64,000 bases of DNA from Dugong dugon (Eukaryota > Chordata > Mammalia > Sirenia > Dugongidae). Of this stretch, positions 35,578 through 47,272 are shown one piece after another. The DNA lies in assembly GCA_030035585.1 (NCBI GenBank), contig CM057482.1, forward strand, positions 48,961,501 to 49,025,500, read 5' to 3'. The notes beneath the pieces were generated by a model. The model made no database searches, was not told where the DNA came from, and saw only the letters and a program-made list of their open reading frames with translations. Numbering within the stretch: position 1 is the first letter of the stretch; each line of letters begins with the position of its first letter. A program made the position numbers and the translations under genes.

Positions 35578-37594
35578 AGTGTAAAATAAGAGCTAGCTTA
35601 GGTTAGCGTTAAATTCAGGGTATTAGATTTAGGGGTTTAATTAGGTCTAGGGCTAGTGTTAGTTATAGGCTTAATGTTAGGGTTAGGTTTAGGGTTAGGG
35701 TTAAAAGTAGAATTAGCGCTAGAACTTGTACTAGGGCTAGTGTTAGGGTTATAGTTATGGTTAGTGTTAAGGTTAAGATTAGGTTTAGTGCTAGGGTAAG
35801 GGTCAAGATTAGCTCTAGGGTTAGGGTTAGCGTTAGGGTAAGTTCTAGGGTTAGGTTACGGGTTAAGTTAGAGGTAAAATTAGGACTAATGTTAGTGTTA
35901 GGGTTATGTTTATGTTAGGGTTAGAATACTGGTCAGGATGAGGTTATAATTGCTAGTGCTAACGTTAGAATTAAAGTTACTACTAGGGCTCGGTTTTGGC
36001 TAGTGATAGGTCTAAGGATAGCATTATGACTACAGTTTGGTGTGGTCCCAGGGTTAGGTTTACATTAAAGGTTAAGGTTAGAGTTTGGATTTTGTTTACG
36101 AGTATATTAGGGCTAGGGTAGGGCTTGGTTTAAGACAAGAGTTAGTGTTAGGGTTTGGTTATGGACTATAGCTAGGTCTTGGGTTATTGTTAGGGGTACG
36201 ATTAAGGCTAAGAATAGAGGTAGGATTACCTTTAGTGTTAGATTAAGCTTAAGGAATTGTTCAGGTTTAGGGGCATGAGTGCTAGGGATAGGGATCAGTT
36301 AGGTTTAAGGTTAAACTTATAGTTAGGATAAGTGTTAGTTTTATGGTTAGTATTAGGGTTAGATATAAGGTTAAGGTTAGTGTTAGTGGTTAGAGTTAGA
36401 GTTAGTGCTAGCATTAGTGTTTGGGTTAGATCTAGAATTATGTTATAACTAGAGTAGGGCTAAGTTTAGGGTTATATCTAGAATTAGGATTAAGGTTATG
36501 GTTGGGTTAGAGCTAGAGTCCGGGTTATATCTAGAGTTAGTGTTAGGGTTAGGGTCATATCTAGAAGGTTTAGGTTAAGTGATAGTTTTAGCTTTAGTGT
36601 TATGGTTGGGGCTAGAGTTAGGGTTAGGGTTTAGGGTTAGTGTTAGGGTTAGTGGTTAGAGTTAGAGCTAGTGTTATTAAGATTAAGGTTAGTGTTACAT
36701 CAATGATTAGGGTGAGGGTTAAGGAACTAGTTAATGTTAGGTTTAGAGTTAGGGTTAGATCTAGGGTTAGAATTAAGGTTAGATGTAAAGTTAGTTTTTA
36801 GATTAGGGTTAGGTTTAGAGTTATTAAAATTCTGGTTATATCTAGTATTAGGATATATCTTAGGGATAAGATTAAGGTTAGATCTAAGGTTAGGGTTATA
36901 AGTATGGTTGGGATAGGTTTAGCATTAGATCGATGGTTATGGTTAGGTGTAGGGTAGGGATAGGTTAGATCTAGAGATAGCGTTAGGGTTTGGGTTAGAT
37001 CTTGTGTTAGGGTTATGGTTAGATCTAGGGGGTTTGGGTTAGGGATAGTATTAGGGTTAGTATCAATGTTAGGAGTTAGGGTTATGGTTAGGTTTAGAGT
37101 TAGTGTTATCCTCAGTGTTACATCTAGGTTTAGGGTTAGTGTTAGGGTTAGTTTCAAGGTTAAGGATAGGGTTACTTCTAAGGTTATGGTTAAGGATATG
37201 TTTAGGGTTAGATTTAGGAAGAGGGTTAGAGTTAGGTAGAGGGTTAGGCTTAGGTTTAGTGTTAGGGTAGGGTTAGAATTAGGGTTTGTGTTCAGTTCAT
37301 AATTAAGGTTAGGGTTACAGTTTGACCTAGGTTTAGGGTTACATTTAGGAGGTAAGATTCGGTTTAGAGATAGGATTAGCAGTAGATTCAGGGTTAGGGT
37401 TATTTGTAGAGTTATGGTCAGATTTAAGGTTAGGGTTAGCATTAGATATAGGTTTGGAGTAAGTGTTAGGTTAAGATTAGAGTTAGATCTAAGGTTAGGG
37501 TTAGAAATAGGGTTAGTGTTATGAATATATTTAGAAATAGGGTTACAGTTAGAATTATTGTTAGGTATAATGTATGTGTTAGTGTTAAGGTTAG
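35578..37594 (-). repeat. Degenerate telomere-type repeat, TTAGGG on +
   Basis: About 2 kb, the second longest uninterrupted hexamer tract. A 214-residue minus-strand frame (36798-37442) has LTLT dipeptides and is not a gene. Confidence 0.92.
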
Positions 37595-38030
37595 TTTCTT
37601 AGTCATCTAGTGCTACTATAACAGGAATACCATAAACTTAACAAAGAGAAGTTCATTCTATCAAAGTAAGGTAGGCTAGAAGTCGGAATTCAGGATGCCG
37701 GCTCCAGGAGAAGGCTTTCTCTCTCTCTCAGCTCTGGAGGAACTTCCCTGTGATGCATCAGTCTTCCCTTAATCTGGGAGCATCTCAGCACAGGAACCTC
37801 AGGTCCAAAGGATGCGCTCTTCTCTTGGCATTCTTTGTTGGTGGTATGAGGTTCCCCGTCTCTCTTCTCGCTTCTCTCTTTTATATTTCAAAAGAGATTG
37901 GCTTAAGACACTATCTGATCTTGTAGATCTCATCCATATAACTGCCACTAATCCATCTCATTACATCATAGTGATAGGATTTACAATACATAGGGAAATC
38001 TCATCAAAGGACACAATTCAATCCATGACA
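37595..38030 (-). mobile_element. Solo MaLR-type LTR
   Basis: The minus strand starts tgtcatggattgaattgtg. Exact 5-bp duplication gttag (37590-37594 and 38031-38035). 436 bp, somewhat shortened. It cleanly interrupts the hexamer tract. Confidence 0.88.
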
Positions 38031-38607
38031 GTTAGGTTTAGAGTTAGGTTTTGGGTTAGGATCAGGGTTAGGGTTATATAAAGGGTAGGGTTATTGTTAG
38101 TTCTAGAGTTAGGATAAGGGTTAGGTTTGAATGTAGTGTTAGGGTTAATGTTAGATCTATGGTTAGGGATAGAATTAGATTTAGGATTAGGGTTAGGGTT
38201 AGATCATGGTAAGGGTTAGGTTTAGATGTAGGGTTATATTTAAGGTTAGAGCTAGGATTGGGGTTAAAGTTATTGTTAGAGTTAGTGTTAGATCTAGGTT
38301 TAGGGTTAAGGTAAGTGTTAGTGTTAGGTGTAGGGTTAGAATTAGATCTAGAGTTAGAGTTTAGTTTAGGTGTAGGGTTAGGGTTGTTTTTAGGGCTATA
38401 GCTAGAATTTGGGTTAGGGAAAGTGTTAGGGTTAGGGGTTAGCCTTAGTGTTAGAGCCAAGGTTAGGGTTAGTTTTGCTTCTAAGGCTAGGATTAGGTTA
38501 GGATTAAGGTTCAATTTAGGTTTAGAGTTACATCTAGGATTAGTTTTTGGGATTAGGGTTAGGGTTACTTTTAGGATTTGGTTTTATTTAGAGTTAGAGT
38601 TAGGGTT
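38031..38607 (-). repeat. Degenerate telomere-type repeat, TTAGGG on +
   Basis: ttaggg-type hexamers with ttagatctag variants between two LTR insertions. Confidence 0.9.
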
Positions 38608-39797
38608 TTTCTTAGGTATCTAGTGCTGCTAAAACAGAAATACCATGAGTGGATGGCTTTAACAAACAGAAATTATTCTCTCACAGTTTAGGAGGCTAGA
38701 AGTCTGAATTCAGTGTGCCAACTCTAGGGGAAGGCTTTCTCTCTCTCTGTCAGTTCTGGGGAACGGTCCTTGTCATCCCTCTTCCTGTGGGTCGAGGAGG
38801 TTCTCAGAGCAGGAACCTGGAGTCCAAGGGACAGTGTCTGCTCGTGGCATTTCTTGCTTGGTGGTAATGATTTCCCTCTCCTTTCTATGAATGTGTTTTA
38901 CATGTGGCAAGGGCATGAATTTTGGAGGACCAAAGAGTGAAATGTTATGAATTGAATTGTGTTCCCAAAAAAATGAGTGTCAACTTGGCTAGGCCATGAT
39001 TCCCAGTACTGTGTAGTTTTCCACCATTTTGTGATCTGATGTGATTATCTTATGTTTTGTAAATCCTAACCTTTATGATATTAATGAGCCAGGATTACAG
39101 GCAGTTATGTTAATGATACAGGACTCAATCTGCAGGATTAGATTGTGTTTTAAGCCAATCTCTTTTGAGATATAAAAGAAAGAAGTGAGCAGAGAGACAT
39201 GGGGACCTCATACCACCAAGAAAGCAGCTCTGGGAGCAGAGTGTGTCCTTTGGACCCAGGGTCCCTGTGCTGGAGAAGCTCCTAGACCAGGGGAAGATTG
39301 ACGACAAGGACCTTCCCCCAGAACTGACAGAGAGAGAAAGCCTACCCCTGAAGCTGACACCCTGAATTTGGACTTCTAGCCTCCTAGACTGTGAGAGAAT
39401 AAATTTTTCTTTGTTAAAGCCATCCGCTTGTGCTATTTCTGCTATAGCAGCACTAGATGACTAAGATGATCTTCCACTGGGTCTAGGAGTTTCTCAGTGC
39501 AGGGACCCCGAGTCCAAAGGATGTGTTCTGCTCCTGTTATGGTAATGAAGTCCCTCTCCTCTCTGTTCTTTTATATCTCAAAGAGATTGACTCAAAATAC
39601 AACCTAATCCTATAGATTGAGTCCTGAATCATTCAGCATAACTACCTGTAATCCTGCTTCATTAACATTATAGAGGTTAGGATTTACAACACATGGGATA
39701 ATCACATCAGAACACAAAATGATGGACAACCACACAATACTGGGAATCATGGCCTAACCAGATTGACACACATTTTTGGGAGACCCAAAACATAACA
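38608..39797 (-). mobile_element. Composite MaLR insertion with inverted LTRs
   Basis: Outer flanks are an exact gggtt duplication (38603-38607 and 39798-39802). Inside are three parts. 38608-38886 is the 3' part of a minus-strand LTR. 38887-39468 is a plus-strand piece: 56 bp of MaLR internal end (atgtgttttacatgtggcaa, purine tract) plus a full LTR starting tgttatgaattg at 38943. 39469-39797 is a minus-strand LTR ending in cataaca. The two minus-strand parts overlap in LTR content by about 110 bp and differ in sequence, so this is not a simple nested insertion. Confidence 0.8.
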
Positions 39798-41211
39798 GGG
39801 TTAGATTCAGGATTTGGGTTAGATCTAGAATTAGGGTTAGTGTTAGGGACAGAGTTGGGGTTAGATCTAGAGTTAGGATTAGGGTTTGGTTTGGGATTAG
39901 ACCTAGGGTTAGGGTTAGGTTTAGATCTAGGATTAGTATTAGTGTTTAGATTAGGGCTAAATCAAGGGTTAGGATTAAGATTAGATCTTGGGTAGGGGTT
40001 TTGTTGAATGTTGGGTTACAAATAAAGTTAAGATTCAGGTTAGGATTAGGAGCAGGGGTTATATTTTGAGTTAGGATAAATCCTAGAGTTACATCTCGGT
40101 TAAGCATAGTTTTAGGTTTAGGGTTAGAATCAGGGTGAATGTTACAAATAGGGTTTGGATTCAAGTGAGGGTTAGGGTTTAGTCTAGGGTTAGGGTTAAT
40201 GTTAGATCTAAGGTTTGGGTAATGTTGGGGTGAGGTTTAGGGTTAGTGTTTGATCTAGGATTATGGGTAGAGACAGGTTTAAGGATGTGTTAGTGTTTAG
40301 GAGTTAGGGTTATGGTTAGGATTAGAGTTAGTGTTAGCCTCAATGTTACATCTAGGATTAGGGTTAGGATTAATCTTAGGGTTAGGGTTACATCTAGGGT
40401 TACTGTTAAGGATGGGGTTAGGGTTAGAATTAGGGATAGGGTTATGGTTAGGTGGAGGTTTAGGCTTAGTGTTAGTTCTAAAGTTTGGGCTAGTTTTAGG
40501 ATTAGGATTAGAGCTAGTGTTAGAATTAGTGTTAGATTCATGGTTTGGTTTAGAGTTATGGTTAAACCGAAGTTTAGGGCTAGGGTTAGGTTTAGGAATT
40601 AAAGCTAAGACTAGATTTTGTTTGGAGAATTTCTAGCGTCAGGGATAGTTTTAGTTTTAAGGTTAGGATTACATTTAATATTAGTGTTAGATCTAGGGTT
40701 GATGTTAGTGTTAGGTTAGGATTAGGGTAGATCTAAGGTTAGGGCTAGTAATAAGGTTTGGGTTAGTGTTACTGTTATGGTTAGATACAGGGTTAGGGTC
40801 AGGGTTATAGTTAGATATAAGTGTTAATGTTAAGGTTAGTTTTAGAGTTAGGTTAAGGTTTATGGGTAGGGTTAGATGTATGGTTAAGGTTAAGTTTAGA
40901 TCAATGATTAGGGTTATGTTAGTTCTAGAATTAAGATCAAAGTTAGGTTTAGATGTAAGATTTGGGTTAGAGTTAGTGTTAGATCTAGTGTTAGGTTTAA
41001 AAGTATTGTTAGAGTTAGGGTTATATCTAGGGTTAGGGTTAAGGAAAGTTTATAGTTAGGATTAGAATTAGGGTTAGATCCTGAATTAGAGTTAGAACTA
41101 GAATTTGGGTTAATGTTAGGGATAGAGTTAGAATTAGATCAAGGGTTAGTTTTAGGGTTTGAGTTGCTATTAGATCTAGGGTTAGGGTTAGGGTTAGGGT
41201 TAGAGCTAGGT
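39798..41211 (-). repeat. Degenerate telomere-type repeat, TTAGGG on +
   Basis: About 1.4 kb of ttaggg-type hexamers with many substitutions; period-derived open frames only. Confidence 0.92.
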
Positions 41212-41456
41212 CCCTCCTCTCTGCTCCCTTCTCAAAAGAGATTGACTCAAGATACAACGTAATCCAGTACATTGTGTCCTGCCTCATTAACATAACTTCC
41301 TCTGATTCTGCCTCATTAACGTCATTAAGGTTAAGAATTTCAACACATTGGATAATCACTTCAGATCACCAAACGGAGGAGAACAACACAATACTGGGAA
41401 TCACGGCCTAGCTAATTTGATACACATTTTTGAGGGACACAGTTCAATCCATAACA
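41212..41456 (-). mobile_element. Partial MaLR-type LTR
   Basis: Only the 5' half of the LTR (minus strand) is present, ending at ccataaca on +. The left side passes directly into hexamers at tccctcctctctgctccc, so the 3' half is deleted. Confidence 0.82.
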
Positions 41457-41875
41457 TTAGGTTAAGGTTTGATTGAGAGTTGGGTTAGAAATAAGGTTAA
41501 GATTCAGGTTAGGATTAAGCGTAGAGGTTATGGCTAGAGTTAGGATAAGTCCTAGAGTTACATCTACCTTTAAGGCTAAGTTTAGACTTTGGTTTAGGGT
41601 GGGGTTAGATTCAGGGTTAGTGTTACAAATAGGGCTTGGATTCAAGTGAGCTTTATGGTTTAATCTAGGGTTAGTGTTAGATCTACGGTTAGTGTTAAGG
41701 ATAGTTCTATGCTTGGTTTTAGAGTTAGGGTTAGGTTTAGGTTAGGTTTAGATACAGGGTTAGGTTTAGGCTTAGATCTAGTGTTCGGGTTAGTTTTAGG
41801 ATTAGAGGTTTGTGGTTAGGTAGGATTAGGCTTAAGGTTAGATCTAGAGTTAGAGGTGAGTATAGTGTTAAGGTT
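41457..41875 (-). repeat. Degenerate telomere-type repeat, TTAGGG on +
   Basis: The last TTAGGG-oriented tract before the central satellite. Confidence 0.9.
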
Positions 41876-43208
41876 GCATTTTTTTGTCTGACAAAACTCT
41901 ACATACATTCTCCCATGCAAGTACATGAAATCAATATAGTCATCCAGATATTCAAAGCACATCCTGTGTAATAAGGAAGGGTAGATTTTTCATCCAATCT
42001 TTGAGTGAGAACTGTCTTTTCACAGACTTTCCCATGCTGGTACATGAAGCCCAGAGAGTTATTCTGCTTTTCAAAATACATCATATGTAACAAGGACTGT
42101 AAAGTTCACAACAAATTCTTTGAGAAAACTGTGCAAAGATTTACCCATTCAAGTACATAAAGTTAATAAGGTAATCTTGGTTTTTAAAGACATAGTGTGT
42201 AAAAAGATTGTGCAAGTACCCAACACATCCTTTAAATGAAAAGTAATACACAGATGCTTTCATTCACATGCATGAATTCAACTGAATTTTTCAAGTTTTT
42301 AAGGTTCATCATATATAACAAGGACAAGAAAATTACCCATGTATTTTTTGACTGAGAAAACACTATAAAGATTCTCTCATTCAAATACATAAAGTCAAGA
42401 TAGTTTTCCAGGTTTTCAAAGTATACCTTGTGTTCAAGGATGGAAAAGGTACCAATGGATTCTTTGACTGAGAAAACACTACACACACTCTTCAGTGCAA
42501 GTACATGAAATCAATAGAGCTTTTATGAATTTCAAAGCACATCATGTGTAACAAGGACAGGAAAGTTGGCACCCATTCTTTGGCTGAGAAAACTCTTTGT
42601 ACAATTTTCCCATTTAAGCACATGAAGTCGAGAGTGTCATCCTAGTTTTCAAAACACATCGTATTCAACAAGGATGGAACGTTCGCAACCCAATCTTTTA
42701 CTGAGAAAACAGATTGTACAGATTTTCAAATTCAAGTACATGACATCAGATGAGTTGTCTTGATTTTTAAAGTACATCAGTATAACTAGGACGAGAATTT
42801 TCCCAGCACATTCTTTGAATGGGAATACAATATAAATTATGTTCCAAGCAAGTACGTGAAGTCAAAATAGTTCTATAGGTTTTCAACATACATCTTGTAC
42901 TACTTGACTGAGAAATTTCTTAATACATTCTTTGACAGATAAATCACTACACGTAGTTTACCCTTCAAATACATGAAGTCATAAAGTCATCCTGCTTTTC
43001 AAAGTACATCTTGTGTAACAAGGACAAGAAAGTTGACAACACAATAGTTGAGAAAACTCTGCACAGATTTTCCATTCAAGTACACGAAGTCAAGGGCATT
43101 ATCCTAGTTGACAGCTTATATCTTTTGTGACAAGGACATAAAATTTCCTCAAATATTCTTTGATTGAGAAAACACTACACACGTTCTCCCATTCAAGTAA
43201 AAAATGTC
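41876..43208 (+). repeat. Tandem array of the ~116-bp satellite
   Basis: Twelve units, marked by the caagtacatgaa-like motif at 41918, 42037, 42150, 42266, 42382, 42498, 42615, 42733, 42849, 42966, 43077 and 43194 (mean spacing 116). Units also share tttgactgagaaaacact and aaagtacatc(t/a)tgtgt. Same family as 46102-47272, in the reverse sense of 8936-10095. Confidence 0.93.
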
Positions 43209-43694
43209 TGCTATGGATTGAATTGTGTCCCCCAAAAATGTGTGTCAACTTGGCTAGGCCATGATTCCCAGTAATGTGTGGTTGTCCTTCATTTTGTGAT
43301 CTGATGTAATTATTCTATAAGCCATAAACTCTAACTGCTATGATGTTAATGAGGCAGGATTAGAGACAGCTATGTTAATGATTTGGGACAATCTACAGGA
43401 TTAGGTTGTATCTTGAGTCAATCTCTCTTGAGATATACAAGAGAGAAGTGAGCAGAGAGGAGAATGGTCTCTTTTAGACTGAGGGTCCCTATGCTGAGAA
43501 ACTCCTAGACCCTTGGGAAGATTGATGCCAAGAACTTCCCCAGAGCCAACAAAGAGAGAAAGGCTTCCTCAAGAGCTGACACCCTGAATTCGGACTTCTA
43601 GCCTCCTAAACTGTGAGAGAATAAAATTTCCATTTGTTAAAGCCATCCACTTGTGGTATTTCTGTTATAGCAAACTAGATAGCTAAGACAGAAT

Positions 43695-43712
43695 TTGGTA
43701 CCAGGAGTGGGG
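43695..43712 (+). promoter_or_regulatory. MaLR primer-binding site
   Basis: tggtaccaggagtggggt, 5 bp after the LTR end, matches the 3' end of a tRNA-Leu type, as known for THE1/MLT elements. Confidence 0.85.
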
Positions 43713-44910
43713 TGCTGCTCTAACAAATATCTACAATGTGGAAACAGTTTTGGAATTGAGTAATGAGTAGAAGCTGGAAGAGTTTTCAAGTGCTTAATAG
43801 TAAAAGCATCGATTACCTTGAAGAGACTGTTGGTGGAATTATGGACATTAAAGACAATTTTGGTGAGGGGTCAGAAGGACATAAGGAGAGCTGTAACATC
43901 AGAGATGCTGCAGATGGTGAGAAGCAGTGACAGAGAAATGGCAGAAACAGAACCAGGAGACTGGTGTGAGACAGCATGGGAGCCAACCTACAGAGTGAGA
44001 TAGCTGACTGCCCTAGGGCAGGAGGCTTCCTGGCAGAGTGGGGTTCCTCCAAGCACTTGTTGGCAGAGCTAGGCTTGCTGATCTATGGAATGAGAGAGCT
44101 GAGTGCCTTCAGCCTGAGAGGCCAAGGTCCCAGGAAGGAGAAGCTGAAGAGACAAGGAGCATGGGAAGCAGAGTGGTCTCAGTCTCAAAGGGTGGGGCCA
44201 CAAACTCTAAGATCTCAAAAAACGAAACCACTGTCTGCTGGGTCTCAAAGGGTGGGGCACGGCCTCCTAGATTTCCAGAGTCAGATTTTCACTGACTCAG
44301 TTCTAAAGTGTGGGGCTGCTGATCTTGAGTGCCAGGTAATGGGGCTTGATCTGATGTCTAAAGCTGAGAAGACTGCCATGCCCAAGGGGCAAAAGAACCG
44401 GCCTGCTGTGGGCGAGGGTGTAGGATCAACACTCAGACAGACTAGGAGAATGGGATCACCCAAATCCGAGGGAGCAGAGTTGCTATCCCAGTGGGCCTGG
44501 AAGGCAGAACTGAAGCCCAGGTTTGAGGGGTTTCCACCCAGAGTCCAGAGAGCATGGCCAACACCCAGAGTTTAGAGGGCAAGGCCATTGACTAGATGGT
44601 CTCAGAGAAGAGAGGGTTATTTTCAAGACTTGAGAGCTAGTATAAATTGTTCTGCTAGGCTTTGGACTTGCCTGATGTCTGTTATTTCTTCTTTCCCTTC
44701 AATGTCTACTATTTATAATAGAAATGTCTAACTTGTGCCTGTTCCATCACTACTTTGGAAACAGACAACTTGCACTCTAGATTTCACAGATGAAGAGGAA
44801 TTTTTGGACTTTAGACATAGAGTTGATTTAAGACTTTTGCTACGTTATGATGGGGTGAATGTGTTTTACGTGTGGCAAGGACATGAATTTGGGGGGACCA
44901 AAGGATGGAA
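43713..44910 (+). pseudogene. MaLR internal region
   Basis: About 1.2 kb between the LTRs. A 199-residue plus-strand frame (43976-44575) is open. It has no recognised domain, and resemblance to a Gag could not be established. It contains three ~60-bp repeats with tctcaaagggtggggc at 44183, 44243 and (mutated) 44302, giving a 20-residue period (SQRVG...). The end ggggggaccaaaggatggaa before the LTR serves as polypurine tract. It may be a remnant of MaLR gag-like sequence or non-coding. Confidence 0.6.
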
Positions 44911-45434
44911 TGTCATGGATTGAATTGGGTCCCCCCAAAATGTGTGTTGACTTGGCTAGGCCATGATTCCCAGTATTGTGTGATTGTCCACTATTTTGTC
45001 ATCTGAGGTGATTTTCCTTTGTGTTGTAAATTCTACCTCTGTGATGCTAATGAGGCAGAATTAGAGGTCCTTCTGTTAATGAGGCAAGACTCAATCTACA
45101 AGATTAGATTATATCTTGAGTCAATCTCTTTTGAGATACAAAAGGGAGAAGCCAGCGGGGGTGGGTGGGGGGACCTTATTACCACTAAGAAAGAAGTGCC
45201 AGGAGCAGTGTGTTCTTTGAACTCAAGGTCCCTGTGCTGTGAACCTCCCAGACCAGGGGAAAATTGATGACAAGGAACTTCCCCCAGAGTCAACAGAGAG
45301 AGAAAGCATTCCCCTGGAGCTGGCACCCTGAATTCAGACTTCTAGCCTCCTAGAATATGACAGAATAAATTTCTCTTTGTTAAAGCCATCCGCTGGTGGT
45401 ATTTCTGTTATAGCAGCACTAGATAACTAAGACA

Positions 45435-46101
45435 CTTGGCTAGGCCATGATTCCCAGTATTGTGTGATTGTCCTCCATTTCATGATCTGATGTAAGTGTC
45501 CTATGTGTTGTAAATTCTAACCTCTATGATATTAATGGAGCCCTGGTGGCACAGTGTTTAAGAGGTCAGCTGCTAACTAAAAGGTCAGAAGTTTGAATCC
45601 ACCAGCCACTCCTCAGAATATCTATGGGGCAGTTCTACTCTCTCCTATTGGGTCGCTATCCGTCAGAATAGACTTGATGGCAACAGGTTTTTTTTTTTTA
45701 ATGATGTTAACAAGGCAGGATTACAGGCAGTTATGTTAATGAGGCAGGACACAATCTACTGGATTAGATTGTATCTTGAGTCAATTTCTTTTGCGATATA
45801 AAAGACAGAGGCGAACAGAGAGGAGAGGGACCTCCTACCACCAGGAAAGAAGAGCCTGTAGTGGAGCGCATCCTTTGGACCCATGGTCCTTGCACTGAGA
45901 AACTCCTAGACTTAAGGAAAGATTGATGCCAAGACCTTCCCCCATAGCCACCAGAGAGAGAGAGAGAGAGAGAGCCTTCCTCTAGAGCTGGCACCCTGAA
46001 TTAGGATTTCTAGCCTCCTAAACTGTGAGAGAATTATCTCTGTTTGTTAAAGCCATCCACTTGTGGTATTTCTGTTATAGTAGCACTAGATAACTAAGAC
46101 A
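45435..46101 (+). repeat. Extra, 5'-shortened MaLR LTR in tandem
   Basis: Directly after the LTR end taactaagaca comes cttggctaggccatg, which is LTR sequence from about 45 bp inside. The rest of the LTR follows to 46101. It lies inside the same 5-bp duplication as the provirus. Confidence 0.82.
45536..45700 (+). mobile_element. AfroSINE copy
   Basis: gagccctggtggcacagtg head, gctaactaaaaggtcag, gtttgaatccacc B box, gggtcgctatccgtcagaat, T-run end. Target duplication atgatattaa / atgatgttaa (45526-45535, 45701-45710). It is the least diverged SINE in the window. Confidence 0.92.
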
Positions 46102-47272
46102 ATATCAAAATAGTTTTCCAGATTTTCAAAGCAAATGTTATATTACAAGATGAAAATGTTTCCAATACACTCTTTGACTGAATAAACACTACACACATTT
46201 GTTCACACATATAAATGAACTCAAGAAAATTATCACAGTTTTTGATGTATATCTTGTGTAAAAGGACAGAAAATTTCACAACACATTCTTCGAAAAAACA
46301 TTGCAAATATTTCCCATTAAGTATATAAAGTCAAGAGGGTTATCCTGGTTTTCAAAGTACATCATGTATATCAAAGACATAAAATTTCCCCATATTTTCT
46401 TTGAATGACAAAACATAATACAGATTTTCCCAATCAAGTAAATGTAATCAGCATAGGTTTTCAAAGTCCATGTTGTATGACAAGGATGGGAAAGTTCTCA
46501 ATACATGCTTTGACTAACACAACACTACACAGATTCTCCCATGCAAGTACATGAAGTCAAGAGAGTTATCCCAGTTTGCAAAGTACATTGAGTCTTACAA
46601 GTATAGGAAAGTTCCCAATACATTCTTTGACTGAGAAAACACTATACAGATTCTCCCATTCAAATACATGTAATGAAGAGAGTTATCTTAATTTTCAAAG
46701 TACATTGTTTACATCAAAGATGAAAAAGTTCCAACCCATTCTTTGACTAAGAAGTCTTTATATAGATTTTCCCATTTAAGTCCATGACATCAAGAGATGT
46801 ATTCTTATTTTCAAAGTACATTATGTATAACAAAGATGTGACATTTCCCACATTCATTCTTAGAATGAGGAAACAGTACACAGATTCTTGATTCAAATAA
46901 ATAAAGACAATATAAGTTTTCAATGTCCATAATTTTTGCAAAGATGAGAAATTTCCCAATACATTCTTTGACTGACACAACACTACACATATTCTGTCAT
47001 GCAAGTACATGAAATCAAGAGAGTTATCTTAGATTGCAAAGCACATCATGTCTTACAAGAACAGGAAAGTTCACAATACTTTCTTTTACTGACAAAACAC
47101 CATGCAGATTTTCCAACTAAACTACATGTAATAAAGAGAGGTACCCAAATTTTCAATGTACATTGTATGTTCATATGTAAGAAGGATAGGAAAGTTCCCA
47201 ACCCATTATTTGACTGAGAAAAGACTACACAGATTTTCCTATTCAAGTACATTAAGCCAAGAGAGCTATTCT
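46102..47272 (+). repeat. Tandem array of the ~116-bp satellite, second half
   Basis: About ten units continuing the array interrupted by the provirus (motifs near 46543, 46661, 46777, 46893, 47001, 47119 and 47243). It passes into CCCTAA-type hexamers near 47272. Confidence 0.92.

Larger units (their letters stand above)
43209..46101 (+). mobile_element. MaLR-type provirus inserted in the satellite
   Basis: LTR 43209-43689, internal 43690-44910, LTR 44911-45434, then a second, 5'-shortened LTR 45435-46101 carrying an AfroSINE. Flanking 5-mers are atgtc (43204-43208) and atatc (46102-46106). The satellite reads through across the insertion. tRNA-Leu-type primer site, no pol. Non-autonomous; such elements depend on ERV-L enzymes. 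Confidence 0.9.

Noticed and set aside
36798-37442. 214-residue open frame rich in LTLT dipeptides (also 34521-35078, 50441-51049, 48455-48787 and others)
   Set aside because: A 6-bp repeat leaves several frames open by construction (LT, NP, VR, LG dipeptides). No start context, domain or non-repeat portion supports a gene.
45536-45700. Possible tRNA gene at the SINE head
   Set aside because: The A/B-box-like parts belong to the tRNA-derived AfroSINE. No complete cloverleaf is formed.
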